A stretch of DNA of 64,000 nucleotides from Xiphias gladius (lineage: Eukaryota; Chordata; Actinopteri; Istiophoriformes; Xiphiidae), in contig NC_053418.1 in the NCBI RefSeq assembly GCF_016859285.1, positions 19,059,329 through 19,123,328 on the forward strand, written 5' to 3'. How positions within the stretch are numbered: position 1 is the first letter of the stretch; every line of letters starts with the position of its first letter. Both the position numbers and the translations under genes were made by a program. A model generated the notes under the pieces. It saw only the letters and a program-made list of their open reading frames with translations, was not told the origin of the DNA and made no database searches. Of this stretch, positions 36,100-49,400 are shown piece by piece.

Positions 36100-37956
36100 T
36101 AACATGGGGTCTGTATTGACAGTCCCTGATTACAGTACAGTAGCATCAGAAGTTAGGGCTCTGACCTGAAAGGCACCAACATCTAATCACAGTTGTCATA
36201 ATGCCAGAAAAGAAAAACAGCATTTCACTTTACAAATGCATGTAGTTTGTGTTCTAAGAGGTTAACTACACCTAACTTTACACTCTATCTGGTTTAATGT
36301 TTTAATGCATTATGTGGCAATTATAAAAAGAACACTAATGACATCAACCATGTTTCTGGCTCCTGTAGTGGACGAATAAGACCTCTCATCCCATTAGTAT
36401 TATTATAAAAAGAATACCAGACAAATAAAAAATACATTGTACCAAACAAATACATACAATCATGCTACATTATGGAAATCATTGACTCACAAACAAACTA
36501 ATCAAGAGAGTGTACCGTGTCCTAGCGTTAAAACGCTAGGACAGAAAAAAAAAGGGTTTTATGACTTTCACTTGTGCGAAATGTTGTGCTTCCATGTCAC
36601 CACCAGGGGGTGTATTAATTGAAATGACCATGCATCACATTATTCCCTGATAAAATGCAGTCCAGATACAGAGTAAACAAAAGTTAGTTTCAATGTACAG
36701 CAACTGGCACTGTTGGTATATATAATAGACAGTCATTGATATTCAAAGTATTGAATATCAACATAAATAATCTGACAATGTTCATTCAGGTAGTATATCC
36801 AAAAACATTGAAAATGTAGAAATTCCCCTCTGCTACAAAACTCTTAAAAGGCACAGACATTATTGTTTGCACGCTTTTACTAAACATTAATAACTGTAGT
36901 CATAACACAGAGAAGTGAAAAAGTTACCACTTTACCTTTTAAAGGCTTTACCCTGTTATGTTTTCCTGCGCTACTGATGCAATTCAAGCCTGAAAAAGCA
37001 ACACGAAAGATGACATTTATTTGCCTATGATGTATTATGGCCTTGCCAAAGTACTGAAAAGGTATTTTGGTGTGATTATTTGCACATTTATCATGATGTG
37101 ACAATATGCATGATTCAACACAGGAAACACACTGCCTATACCTACAAGCTTACAGTATACCTGATTTACTAAGTCCATGGCCAAATGTACGAAATTAAAA
37201 ACCCAAGTTCTGTCATTCTCTATAGTATAGCTTTGTCTTATTACTCTCTAACAACACTTAACAACAGTATTTTGAGTATATCATCCACCTGAAAGGTAGT
37301 CTGTTTAATCTATTTACATGATAATACTGCTGTACATTTGCCTTGTTCTGGACTGAAGAATAACTGTACAAGTAAAAGTATGCGTTTATGTGTGCAACAA
37401 TAACATAAATTGAAGGACTATTCCCAAAACTTTTTTTATACACTGGGAATATCTCAGTTATCTCAGGCGTATCTTTATCTAAGATTTTGCTGACTCTTGT
37501 CGTCTTCGCTTGTAAAAGAAGTCCGTGGTGCAAAGTGAAAACATATAGTGTTTATGAAAACTATATATATGTACATGAATACCACTTGGATGGCAGATTC
37601 TTTCAGAAAAAGAAGTCACACAGACTAACACAAATTAAAATAATTGGCAAAACAACTAGACCTGTCTGACAGGCCCAGAATAACCCTCAATGAATACCAG
37701 TCACCTTAAGGAGTAAGAGGGGGAAGCTCTAGTTTGATTACAGTCGGGTTTAAAAAGTTTCTGTTTGCTTTTGGACAACGTTATATGCATAGCAGAAAAA
37801 CTCTCTGAATTGTGGCCTGGCTGGTTGGGTTGTCTGACTTGAAGGGATTTGTGTGTAGGTGCACACACCACATGTTTGGGTGTGTCCACGTATGTGTATG
37901 GCTCTGTATCTACTACATGTACCTTTATGTATATATTTACAGTATGTGGGTGTGTC
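36100..37956 (-). other. 3' UTR and flank of klf9
   Basis: AT-rich sequence downstream of the klf9 stop. A candidate minus-strand polyadenylation signal (AATAAA, seen as TTTATT) is at 37016-37021, which would give a 3' UTR of about 0.9 kb; others are possible. No gene seen. Confidence 0.4.
36518..36543. repeat. Perfect 12-bp-arm palindrome
   Basis: TGTCCTAGCGTT (36518-36529), a two-base AA centre, then its exact reverse complement at 36532-36543. It is followed by a run of A residues. It lies in the 3' flank or 3' UTR side of klf9, about 430 bases right of the Tc1 remnant. Confidence 0.9.
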
Positions 37957-40556
37957 TCACACCCCTGCAGGGCTTTGGTCTCCAGAATCAGAGGACACAG
38001 AAACGGAGCAGCGGCGTCTCTTAGCCGCACTGGAGCCCTGGAGCATGCTGGGATGGAAACCTGCATGTCGCCGGGCATGTTTAGTCAGGTGGTCGCTCCT
38101 CATGAAGCACTTGTCACACATTGGACAGTTGAAGCGTTTCTCGCCCGTGTGTGTGCGATAGTGCCGTGTCAGCTCGTCTGATCGGGAGAACTTCTTGCCA
38201 CAGTCTGGCCAGGTACACTCGAAGGGGCGCTCACCTGAGGAAACACATACACATTTTATATTACCACAGTCTGACTGTATTTATACAATAAGATAACACA
38301 TTGTTATTACACCAAATAAAGAAATATTAAATTTCTAATATGTTACATGTGCTTTGTATGAACAAATGTATTCATTTTGTTTTCCAAAACATCATTCACA
38401 GACAAAGGAATGTATTGTATGTTATTTAGTGATTTTACATAAGGCTTGGGTCAGTTAGCCCCATGTTCTTCTGAACAAACTCTTATAAAAGTCCAGTGAC
38501 AGAAATACAAATACACTTATTTGAGATTTGGGTGGGATAGTGCTGTGTAAAATGTGCAGTCATCACCAATTACAGATACAGAGCAGATGAAAATCCACTG
38601 TATTTTAACCATGTGTTATAGCAGGGTCACTGGAGCCCCAAACAGAAATAAAATTTATAATTTATGTGTCTGAATCAGGTCATCAGGTCAAAAGTGGCAA
38701 GATGATAAAACACTGTTCAATATGTTTTTTGAGGTGTTAAAAAGGGCCCGGATATGGCAGGACCCCAAACACAAAATTAGGGTTGACCATCAGTGCCGAC
38801 CTAAGCTATATCCTTCACTCTAAACTAATCCTTATGAACATTTTCATTCCAACTTTCATTTCAATTCTTATCCCTCGAAAATAGGGAGGGCTGGCAATAA
38901 ATAGAAACTACACGTAGACAGAAAATGAACCACGTGAAAACAGGAGGAGAAAGTACAGAGCACAAGCTTCAGGAGAAGATTGTGAGTTTTTGTGCTGTTG
39001 TTTGTTTTGTGTGTGTGTCTGTGGCTAATCACAATTTTGGGAATGCCTGCATAAACAGTATTTTCTGGGAACAATATCACTGATTTAGAAATGGTGAGTC
39101 ATGATAAGATCCTCGTGAATTTAAAAAAAAAAAACAAAAAAACAACCCCCACCCCCTCCTCCTCCTCCACGTGCTCCATTGAACCACATGTCCGCTCTTG
39201 TTTACAACACGGCGTGAGGGGAGTGGAGGGGGGGGGGGGTGACGTATGAGGAAATAGCGGTACACGGAGTGTTACCTCAGGACAAGAACATGTGGGGACA
39301 ACAGTGTCGCAGTGACCTGCATGTGAATCATAAGCCCTTAAATGTCGATGTTTACGATAGAGTCACTCGCTGTTAGTACACCTCATATGCTAGAGGCTAC
39401 ATTAACACGAAAACCGATGCGTGTCCCATACGATAGCCCGCCATTAAAAACAATCTTTTGAGGCACGTCGTCCGAAGGCGGTCCAGGACGTCTTATCACA
39501 AATGACCGATCTGCCATGGATCACAAACATGGGCGGCGGCAAGCGGTGTTCCCAGCTCGCGGTCACGGTGCGTGTCAATAGCACATTAAAATAGCCCCCC
39601 CCCCCCCTCCATCTCACACACACACACACACACGGCCCCTCCTCTCTGTGAGCCAGCCTGTGGCCGGTACGGGCAGGTCAGTCACACACACCCCCCCGCC
39701 CCCAGCAGGGACAGATTCATGGGACCACCTTTCCTATAATCTGTTATTCATTTGTAAGAACATGTGGTCTCTCACTTAGACTGCTCGTGTCACATTTCCC
39801 ACACACGACACGGGCTGTAGGCCGGGTCTATAACATTAAGTATCCTACTCCTAAGTATCAAATCCTGACTTCGTACTGACATCTTTATAAGAGCGTTTTT
39901 TTTGGTTTTGTTTTAAATCTCTTACAGTGATTTCTTGAGCAGACTGTTAGGCCTATGCCTCTCATCTTCTCCAACATATTTTGACGCCCTATAAATAGCC
40001 ACTAAGATCTTAACAGTGATGTCAACGTGCGCCTGAAACGAAACATAATGGCAGAAGTGACGCAGAGCGGTTTCGCTGTCGTCAACAGAACCGAACCCAC
40101 TGGGCTCGTGGGCGTGTCTCCCAAGCCGCCCACCCAGCGGAGCCTGCACTTACCGGTGTGGACCCTTAGGTGGGCTTTGAGGTGTGACGACTTGCCGTAC
40201 ATCTTCCCACAGCCGGTGAAGGGGCAGCAGTGTCTCTTCTCGGGGGACTCCTGGCCCCTCGTCGCCGCGGCCGCCCTCTTGTTCCGGGACTGTTTGGGTG
40301 CCACCGAGCCCCGGCTGTCCCCGGCGTTCAGCCGGCAACTCCCCCGCTCCACCTTCTCCTGCGTGCCGGTGTCGGTGCCCCCGAGACATCTGCTGGCTCC
40401 GGTGCTGATAGCATTGGGGCTGCATTTGTTCAAGTCCAATAAAATCATTGCCACCATCAGCAAAGTCCTGTTCTCCTGGTTCTCTTTCAACATGTCCTCT
40501 GTCCGCCCCAGTGGTCGGCTGGGGACACGGTCTGCAGAGACATCAACCTCCGACAT
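37957..40556 (-). CDS. klf9: Krueppel-like factor 9-type zinc-finger protein (complete, 2 exons)
   Basis: Nuclear DNA-binding regulator of the KLF9/13/14/16 (BTEB) subfamily, which binds GC/CACCC boxes. Exon 1 is 40556-40154 and exon 2 is 38234-37957, joined within the first finger-linker (HTG/ERPF), as in mammalian KLF9; 681 nt, 226 aa (human KLF9 244). Three C2H2 fingers form the C-terminal half: [20 protein letters not shown], then [20 protein letters not shown], then [20 protein letters not shown]. The second finger follows KLF9 ([17 protein letters not shown]) rather than KLF13 (FARSDELARHYR). [12 protein letters not shown] near residue 40 matches the LLDLNK block of KLF9. The extreme N-terminus lacks the AAQCLVSIS-type Sin3-binding segment, and the tail (SSAAKRRR then a Ser-rich end) differs from KLF9. 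Neighbouring trpm3 supports klf9, since KLF9 and TRPM3 are neighbours on human 9q21. It could be a diverged duplicate. Confidence 0.85.
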
Positions 40557-40619
40557 CGCGGTAGCAGATTCGGACGGAGAAAAGAAACAATGTACCGGGA
40601 GTAGCTCTGTAACTTAAAA

Positions 40620-41160
40620 AAGAATCCGACTACACGGATACAATAACGTGATCAGACCGCAGGAAACATGTGGTCAACCATCCACACGTGTCGTCTTCAA
40701 TGTGACTATTCCGCAAGGGCTGCGCTTTCTTGTTGTGGTTGCAGGGCGGATAAATTAACACCCCCTCAGGAAAGATAGCAGCTTGAATCGCGTCCCGGCT
40801 CTCTTCCTCTCTCCTTCTCCGTCGACTCCTTTTTTTTTCTGCGCGACGGATCAACAAAACACAGCGTTTACAGACTGAGCTATTGTGTCTGCTTTTTATT
40901 CCGCCTTAATTTGCAATCCCACACATGCGTCAACTTGTCCTATTTTACTGCTAGCAGCACTTTCTCAACTCCAAGAAACAATTTCGCGGAATCCCGCGGT
41001 GTCATAATAAAACAGGGCTGCGATTGGCTGAGAGAAAACGTGACTCGTTTTTTGGGAATCGCCTATTCACAGGAGTGAATGATGGCACAATTGACCAATC
41101 ACAGACGAGAAAAGGGCTGACCCGGACTGATGCCGCCTTAAAGTACTTAAATCGACTGGG
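40620..41160 (-). promoter_or_regulatory. klf9 promoter region with two CCAAT boxes
   Basis: CpG-containing sequence upstream of the klf9 ATG. CCAAT on the minus strand (seen as ATTGG at 41023-41027) and CCAAT on the plus strand at 41095-41099 form a pair of NF-Y-type sites. GCGG/CGCG clusters lie near 40980-41000, and beyond about 41160 the sequence turns AT-rich. The transcription start is not fixed. Confidence 0.5.
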
Positions 41161-41169
41161 AAATGTGGG

Positions 41170-44100
41170 CACCGTAACAAAATGAAAGATTTTGAATTTT
41201 TAGCAAAAAATGTCTAGAAATGGGAATAGTTTATCTAGAATATGAATACTTTTTTTTTTAATTTTATCATCACATTTTAATAACTTTCACAATGATAATA
41301 TTACAGTTTGAGTTACATATGGAAAAAGTGTTTGCTCATAATTCAAAATAAAACCTTATTTCAAAGCTGTATTTACAAATTGTTATTAAATGCATCGTCA
41401 GAAAATATCAGTTTAGATTTATTTGATGTCCGAAGTTAGTATGTGTGCTAAATATACGACTCATCGTCTTAGATTTTACTTCTGTATTATTATTATTTAT
41501 TTGTTTGTTTTTGGAAGACAAGAGATAGAGTTACAATTTAGCTTATTTGAACTTTCTTAATTTGATGCTACTAATGGAAGAGTGAAAAAATGTTGAAAAA
41601 GTTATGAGCCGTTTATTGATTGTACAAGGAGGAAGGACAGGTGGAGAGCTAAAAAGATTCTTATCATATGTTCATTTTATATTTTTTTTTACCTTGTGTA
41701 TTTTGTACTATTCAGTCTCCCACAGTATTTCGATTATATATGTTTCTTTACTGCTTATAAACTCCTGTTACCGGGACCATTTTGCGAACCTCCAGTCAAA
41801 GAAAAGTCATATTTTCTACGTGCTTTAAAGAGGCACTCGAATGCAACATCAAAACAAGGGAGAGTGGGTACATAACCGCATCAAAGCACGCCCCTAATCC
41901 CACACTGTTCACGCAAAACTTTTATGCAGGAGATAGTTGTATGTTGTGGAAGCCTACTTATTTTGATTTTTACATATGTTTTTAGTCTCATATTTGTATA
42001 GCAACTCGCTAGGGGATGAATAAGTGGATTTACATTTAGTGGATCCAACATAAGCAAGATCACACTGATTTGCATGGAACAAACATTCATTTTGTGAGGA
42101 ACAAAAATATAAATAAATAAATAATAAACAACAATAGACTTTAGGATTGCTCAAGAGCATTTGCACATTCATATCGCACACTCAGCAACCCGTGAGACCA
42201 GCTTCCACAGGTCATATTTTTCAGTAATTAGATGCACTGCAGCATCCTACCACTGGTCACACGGACCAAAAGAGCTGTTTTTACTTTGAACACACAGGCT
42301 GCGGCTGGATGTTGGGATGATATCATTATTAAGAAGCCAGTGGTCGCTGTTGTTACTGAATGTCCCGCCTACGCTTCCTAAACTATTTTCTCTGCCGTTA
42401 TCAGTGAAGGTCAAAACATGCAAGCAGTTCACGTTTAAGGCAGGGGCATATAATGAAACAGCTGTTTTTTACACCAGTCTTTCTATACATGTTTATATAA
42501 GCAGCGATTGTATAGGATTACCTTTGGCCCATAACTTTATAAAGATATAATTGTTATTTTTCATTTAACACACCCTTATAGTTTGGGCATTACATAATTA
42601 TCAGGTTTATCGTTAGGTTACCATAATGCCCTGTTAAATGAGTAGAAGTTTATGATACCTACCTATTTGGAAAAAGAAACTGGGACTAGTGAGTCCCTAG
42701 TGTCAGTACCTAACAGATTACTTGCTTGGTTAATATCCACATATTAGCAGCTGCAGTGGCGTCCAACGAGAGCTGGCAGATCACCATTTAGGTGATAACG
42801 CATACATCTCTTTCATGAAGAGAGAGGCATGTGGTTTGTTTTCTTAGATGTAAACCAACCCAGCCACTGCGGCCCAAAACATGTTAGCTGTGGACAGGCC
42901 TCACTCTGCATCCCAGTTTCACAACTATGGTCTGATCCTAAATTAGCGCAGTCCTCAACTGCCCTCCAGGCTAGACTTGAACTCTTCATAGCTGATGCAA
43001 ACTTACACTGTGCAATGAGGTCGGCTCAATTCAACAAGAGAGACAGAAGTGAAAATGTGCAGATGAAAATAAACGTAAAATTACATTAGCTGAATGACCC
43101 TATAAAGGTCAACCGGTGGCCTTTCTTCCTTTTCCCTCACTGGTAAAGACAATGTTCAGATGTGTTTGTGTGAAGTTGTATGAGTATACAGTCATACTGT
43201 CAATTTAATGTCTAAGATAAGAATAAATGAAAAATACATTTTATTATCACTTTCTGCATAATGTGTAGAAATACATGATATGGAAACCTGCATAACAAAT
43301 TACAGTACACAAATCCATGTTGTAAGAGGTCTTGATAAGGCATTATGATGTTTAATAGCAACAGTTATAAAGCATTACAATCATGAATATAACAGAGTAC
43401 TATTTTATGGCATGTATCACAATTACTTTTATTTGCTTTATCTGTTATGCATAAAACGTTATTATGTTTTATAAGCATCCAGGCTCTATGTAGCTGTAAT
43501 GGGTAGATAGTTTGGTTATGGCTTGCCATAATGCCTTTAAGTCAGCTGTAAATTACATTTTTATGGGGTCTAAATATTTAGAGATGAATGTTTATCACAG
43601 TATATTGTGACACATCAACACATCTTCATCATTTTCATTTTTAGACAGTTTGAGTGGAAGAGACAGGAAGACGGGTATGGGGGGATTTGCAGTTAGTCAT
43701 ACATTTTGTATTTTGTGAAGTATCAGCCACCTCCACATGATGCGTTTCTTAATCCTGCCAAGCCAGTATTCCCACTCATTTAACTATAAAAGCTCTTTCA
43801 GCAAGGCTGCGGTTCTCTGTGCCTCAACACTTCCAGTCCGGGGGCCGGCTATGCACTCTCAAAAATTTTAAAGTATAGCCTGCTGTCAGGATCAGCAAAT
43901 AGTACAACGGTCATATCCTGCCGCTATAATGTGCCCTATGCTGTGTTTACTCAGTATCAGAGGAGCCTCACTTCACCTGAAGCAGAAAATGACCTGCCAT
44001 GAAGTTATCAAGCCATAACCACACTGTCGATTCAACATGGTTACAGGAAACAAATGTTCGCTAATAACTTATAACGTAATATGAAAAATGGGTCCATATA

Positions 44101-44369
44101 AATAGATACTGTAGATCAACTCTTATGATGCAGTTTTATGTGTTCTAAGGCAGTATTATAGGCTATAATGCATAATAAATGAAAGATTTATTTAGTGTTA
44201 CTGGTCTTTTTTGCATTCATTTTTCAAAATATGTTTGATATTCAGATTTTAATAAACAACCTATTCTGGAAACTGTTTATTGTTGACAAGGCAGGAATTT
44301 CTACAGTTGAAAACTGTTGTCCCCCCGGCTAATCCTTTGTCCGACAGACCATACATGCACTTTCACAGC

Positions 44370-44400
<31 letters not shown>

Positions 44401-44417
44401 TATATATATATATATAA

Positions 44418-44453
<36 letters not shown>

Positions 44454-45090
44454 ATTTATATATATATGTATGTGCACTCTGCAAGTGAGATGGTAATGCA
44501 GCCAGTCCACTTGAAAACGTAACAAGACACCCAGCTAAAAAAAATAGGACAGTTTCCAGTGCAATGGGTGCTTCATTCATGGTTCCTTGAAAATCCTACT
44601 CAGCACAGGGGGGTGGTGGGATTGAGCAATGCTGCCTAGAGAGTTTTTCGTTGACATGAACTATGTAGACATTATACGGATACATGCTCTTCCACGCGGT
44701 TGTTTATAAGAGGGTTCAGTGACTCAGTCACCCATACGCATAGGTGTTTTCCTGCACTTTTTATAGCACATGACCCAAAGCAAAGTAAAGTCCTCGTGTG
44801 CCACTGTGCTTCTCTCGGAGATACATCAATGTGTATGTCGATGTGGCATTTTTACATTTTAAACTGTGTGGTTACATCCCCCAACAGGCAGAGGAACGTG
44901 CCGCTCCTCTTCTATACAACTGTGCTCTTCATTTGAGGCTAATTCCTGTCTGCACTGCAGCAATGAGTCACTGCCTAAAAGCAGATGTATCGCGATCCCT
45001 TAATTTAAATGTCCACTGCTCACACGGCGTGAGAGGCGAAAATGTACAGGAAGGAGGGCTCATGAAGACTACAGGAGTGATAACACAAAG
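41170..45090. other. Intergenic upstream of klf9
   Basis: AT-rich, with no gene recognised. It holds a compound microsatellite at 44370-44453 and short open frames without protein features. Confidence 0.6.
44370..44453. repeat. Compound (TC)n-(TA)n-(TG)n microsatellite
   Basis: TC run about 44370-44396, TA run about 44399-44416, then TG run about 44427-44453. Confidence 0.95.
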
Positions 45091-45289
45091 TCTCTATTTG
45101 ACCACCACAGATGCTGTGTAAACCCAAACACTGCAGGGACTTTTCGCCCTTTTCAGGGGTCGTCCCGTCCGGAAACTCCGCCTCCGCTTTGCTCGATTTC
45201 GGTGGCAGAACCTCCAGATTTCCAGGAAAAAAAAAAAAAAGGGAAAAAAAAATGTGTTGATTCTAGGGTCTTGGCCCGACGTGTATAGC

Positions 45290-45660
45290 CCGCAGCCGCC
45301 CTCCTGCTCCTCCTTCAGCAGAGCTGTAAACATTTCCCTGGAAGAGGAGGTGCGTCTGCGGCTTCTGCTGTTGCTGCTCCACCCTTCCCTTCTCTCAAAA
45401 GCGGAGGAGTCAAAGAGTGCGCGGAACATCTGGCTGATGTTGTTGTGTTGACATGATATTGGTGATTGTGTCAAAGACTAAGTTTTTCTTTTTTTTTTTT
45501 TCTTTGAGTGTGCGGGCTCGTGCGCGTGTGCTCTAACATAGAGAAGGAGGGGGCACGTGCGCAATCTCAGTACAGAATGTACCCTTCCACGTGCGAGCGA
45601 GTACGAGCTGACGCACCGCCGCTGACCCGCTGCCTTATATGAACCAACTCACACACCCAC
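45290..45660. promoter_or_regulatory. CpG-rich region with two CACGTG E-boxes
   Basis: A GC-rich island in AT-rich surroundings. CACGTG occurs at 45554-45559 and 45588-45593, both within the larger identical unit CACGTGCG. A TATA-like ATATAAGG reads on the minus strand at about 45634-45641, pointing toward klf9 5 kb away. It could be an alternative klf9 promoter, an enhancer or an unannotated transcript start. No protein is supported. Confidence 0.45.
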
Positions 45661-45882
45661 AGGCGGACAAACTGGAAGTCCCAGTCCAGACGGGGGCCTT
45701 CTCTGTCAGCGCCGTCCCTTTATTCATGCAGAGAGGAACAGGGGGCAGTGCTGTGCAATGGCGACACAACAGACAGGCTACAACAGGGCGGTGTGAGGCC
45801 TTCACAGGTTTAATAACCTTGTGGCTGGTGCAAAGTCACTAAACAGAAAATATATAGAAATAAATCATAGGCAACATGCACG

Positions 45883-46438
45883 CAGTGGTGGAAAATAAGT
45901 GGGCATTTACTTAAGGTTTGTAATTGCGTGCTACTTGAATATTTCCATTTTATGCTTCTTTATACTTTTACATCGCCGCATTTCAGACAGAAATAATTGA
46001 CGTTTTTACTCCACTACATTTATCTGACAGCTGAAGCTCCTGCGTACTTTACACACTACAAATGATCAGCTCATGTAATATAATGCATTGTTACAAATGA
46101 ATCGAGCTTAGTAATGTAGGCCAAATTAGCTCCAGCGGCTAAAACATTAAAATGCTGGATAAATGTTAATGCATCAATAACAATCATTCAATAGTACACT
46201 ATAGTAGGCCTACTCTGGGTACAGTATATAATAATACTCAGAGAGGCTGCTCTATATAATGAGTCCTTTTATTTTAGATACTTCAAGTATATTTTGTTGA
46301 TTTACTTTTACCTTGGTAGAAATATGAATGGAGGACTTCTACTTGAAACAAAGAATTTTTAAAGTGTGTTATTACTACCTTTACTTAAGTTAAGAATTAA
46401 GAGTTAAGAAGTTAAGAATTAACATCCTTCCACAACTG
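45883..46438 (+). repeat. Interspersed repeat, CAGTGGTGGAA family, with terminal inverted ends
   Basis: Starts CAGTGGTGGAAAATAAG and ends CCTTCCACAACTG, so the two ends are inverted copies of CAG(T/T)GGTGGAA with one mismatch. Internal phrases (ATATTTCCATTTTATGCTTC, TTTTTACTCCACTACATTT, TATCTGACAGCT) match the other copies in this window. No coding capacity; behaves like a small non-autonomous DNA element. Confidence 0.8.
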
Positions 46439-46439
46439 T

Positions 46440-49400
46440 ATCCATGAGGATGGTGCAGTTCAATAAATCACTGAAAATATGAAGCTTATAATTTGTGTCA
46501 GAGAGGTGTGGATTCAACTCCTAATGTGATTTTTGTGGCCATGTGTAGTATTGCTGATTGCATTATATTTTAGGGATATTGTGCAAAAGGTGAATCGTAG
46601 CTTGCATCAATTGTAGCCTGCATCATAAAGGGGGTCAAAGAAATGCAGATGTTCATAATGTATAGCCCCTATAGGTTTTAATTCATTGATCCAATAATTA
46701 TTTCAAGCAACATGAGTCTTTTTCTCTCCGCCTCTTCCTCTGTGTTGGCTTGTGTGTCTGACAAACAACTCTGCATGTCTTTTCTCATTATAGTAACCTA
46801 TTAAAACAGACATGATGGTAGTAGACACACTTCTAACTTTACAGACATTTCTCACATCTGTCAGTCACATGATAAGTCTTATTGTCATTGATTAGTTAAA
46901 GATCCAGGTGACGTAAAAACAGGCAAGACAGGGAGTACCAATCTATTTGTTTATTTAACAATGCATGCCAGACATGATCCTATTCACATTGAAGAATACA
47001 GATTTGTATTTGCATCCAAATACTCACTACTTTGATTTCATGTTATAGTCTCACTCTATCTTTCTCTCAGTCATCTTTACAGGTCTCTGTACACTCTGAG
47101 TGGAAGAACTGCATGCATTTAAAGGACATTACATAAAGTGTGACCAGTAGGGGGGTAAGTCCCTTTTGTTTGCAGAAGCACAACATCAGCAATTATTGCA
47201 GAAAAGACATGTGCGTGAAACTGTCTTTATCTTATGAGTCATAGGTCATCATAGGAGGGAAGCAGATCTGTTGATTATCATCATTACTCTTGATTCCACA
47301 AAACTGTAAGATACAGTATAGGAAAATATTTAAAAAATACTGTACATTGAGATTCTGTTGGGTTGTGTTGTGTTGGCATGCCCCCCTGTTATTGGTGTCA
47401 TCTACATGTCTGGATTCACACGCAGTTCACGTACACGCACATTCACACATAGGCACACATGCACACCTCCTGTCAATACTTTCCATGACAGCCATGTCAA
47501 CATATCACAAAACCATTAAAGAATCATGTACATGTGGACATGTATGCTATCTCATATTCCTTACTGTAAGGATAAAGAAATTAGAAATTTTTTTTTTTAT
47601 TATTTCCTATCACAATAGGGCAAATAGCAGGGCCTAAACTTTTATTCCCACAGTCATGTTTTCATACTGAGCCATGCAAAACTGAGTTGAGCTGTACGAC
47701 CTTTGCTTGGTTAACCCTGTTTGCCACAGCTGTGTGGACAACAGGTCAGTAGAGCAAGACTCAGCTTGTTTCCATTTGGTTTGGCAAATTTTGGTTTTCG
47801 TACAGTATGTAAGGGTCAACTGTTTGTGACCAAAGCCATCTCTATCACAACACAATTCTCAATGAACCAAGAAAAACGCCTCTTTATTGTTTCTACTGTT
47901 GGGAAGTGAACCTTCTATGGGTGAACAAGACATTCATTCATATACTATTGCCATTTCTGAAGACATAAAATACAAAATGTACAGCTTCCCTGTGACTCCC
48001 AAAGATTCTGGGTTAGACTCATAAAGCACAGTGTTTATACTGGAGGCCTTCTGCTGAAGACAAACTCCTTTCTTTTTTCTTTCTTTCTTTCTTTCCAACA
48101 TAACTCCATGATATACTTACTACCTTGCATCACTGGGGTAACGTTGTCCCTGAGCATTGACTTGGGGTCAACCTTTCCTCTCTAAAACATACTGTAACCT
48201 ACACATTTGTTGAGGAAACCTTTTGTAATCTGCAATCTTTTGTACGTATTGACCGGCTACAACACCCTATTTGTCATCTTATGGGTATTTAAATGTGTTA
48301 CCCCCCAATCTGTCCATCCTACATGATCCATACTGACCATGTGTCCACAATGCAATTTATGTTGGTGTTGTAACTACTGGGTTATATGGGCATTCCCTTG
48401 ATTTTACAAATAAAGGCCAGTTTACTGGCCATGGACAGTCCTACCGAGCCTTTGACCACAGTTGTATGACTTTCTTAGTTCTGGAGGGAGCTTTCTGAAG
48501 TCTGAGAAAATAACCCTGATGTTTAGTTAGACTTGAGACTTCAAATATTTCACAGACAACGTGTGTTTTTAACTGGGGACTAGGAGTTTGAAAGATGAGC
48601 ACAGTCAGGGGACGTTCTTATCAAAAGATGCTACTGAGCTGCATTATGGGAACTGTAGAGTCGAGCATTTTTGCGGCTTGACCCATACTTAAGACTAAAA
48701 ATTAGGGCATCTTGGCCTCTGTTGCTTCAATTTGACCATCCTTTTTTAAATCTAAACCCCAACTTTATGGAAGTACAGTAGTAAATCGCTGGTGCAACTC
48801 TTTAAGGTTAAGGTCAGGATTAGTGGGCATATGAAGAGTTTGGATCATCCAGCAGACTGGGTTATGACACAGAGATAAGTCAAAGCATTAAATTCAAGCA
48901 AGAATATAGAATTACTTCAATGCCACCAACCTTATGGGGATGCTACAGTATATCCTCATACATATGTCTCAGTTTCATGTGCAAATAGATTTTTCTCTTC
49001 AGCTATGAAACTATTGTTCTCAATCTGTGTTTGGGTGGATTCAAATAATCGTCCATACAAGCAATGATACAGTCTACTAATAATAACAGTCCTCCTACGC
49101 TGTACATCAGATGTGTTTAAATAGAACAACAAAGGTCTATGAGAGTATGCCAAAGCCACATGTTGAATATAATCACTGATATTTGGGCTCTGTGATTAGA
49201 GAAATAAAAAGAGACGAGAAATTTCACAGACTTTTGAATCACTTCAGTCCCCACATACTCCAGCGATGCCCACAAGGCACCCTAAGTTTGGTATATTGGC
49301 AACTGTGTGTTGCCGTGTCAACTTTACATTAGAAAATTCTCATAAGCTGCTTGATAAAACATACAATAAAAACTACTTTAAATACTCTAAATATGATTGA

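Noticed and set aside
40027-40617. 196-codon plus-strand open frame over klf9 exon 1
   Set aside because: It is antisense to the klf9 coding exon, whose frame matches the zinc-finger family; no independent support.
45094-45474. 126-codon minus-strand open frame in the orphan CpG-rich region
   Set aside because: Low-complexity Ser/Arg/Phe composition including translation of an A/T run; no family resemblance.
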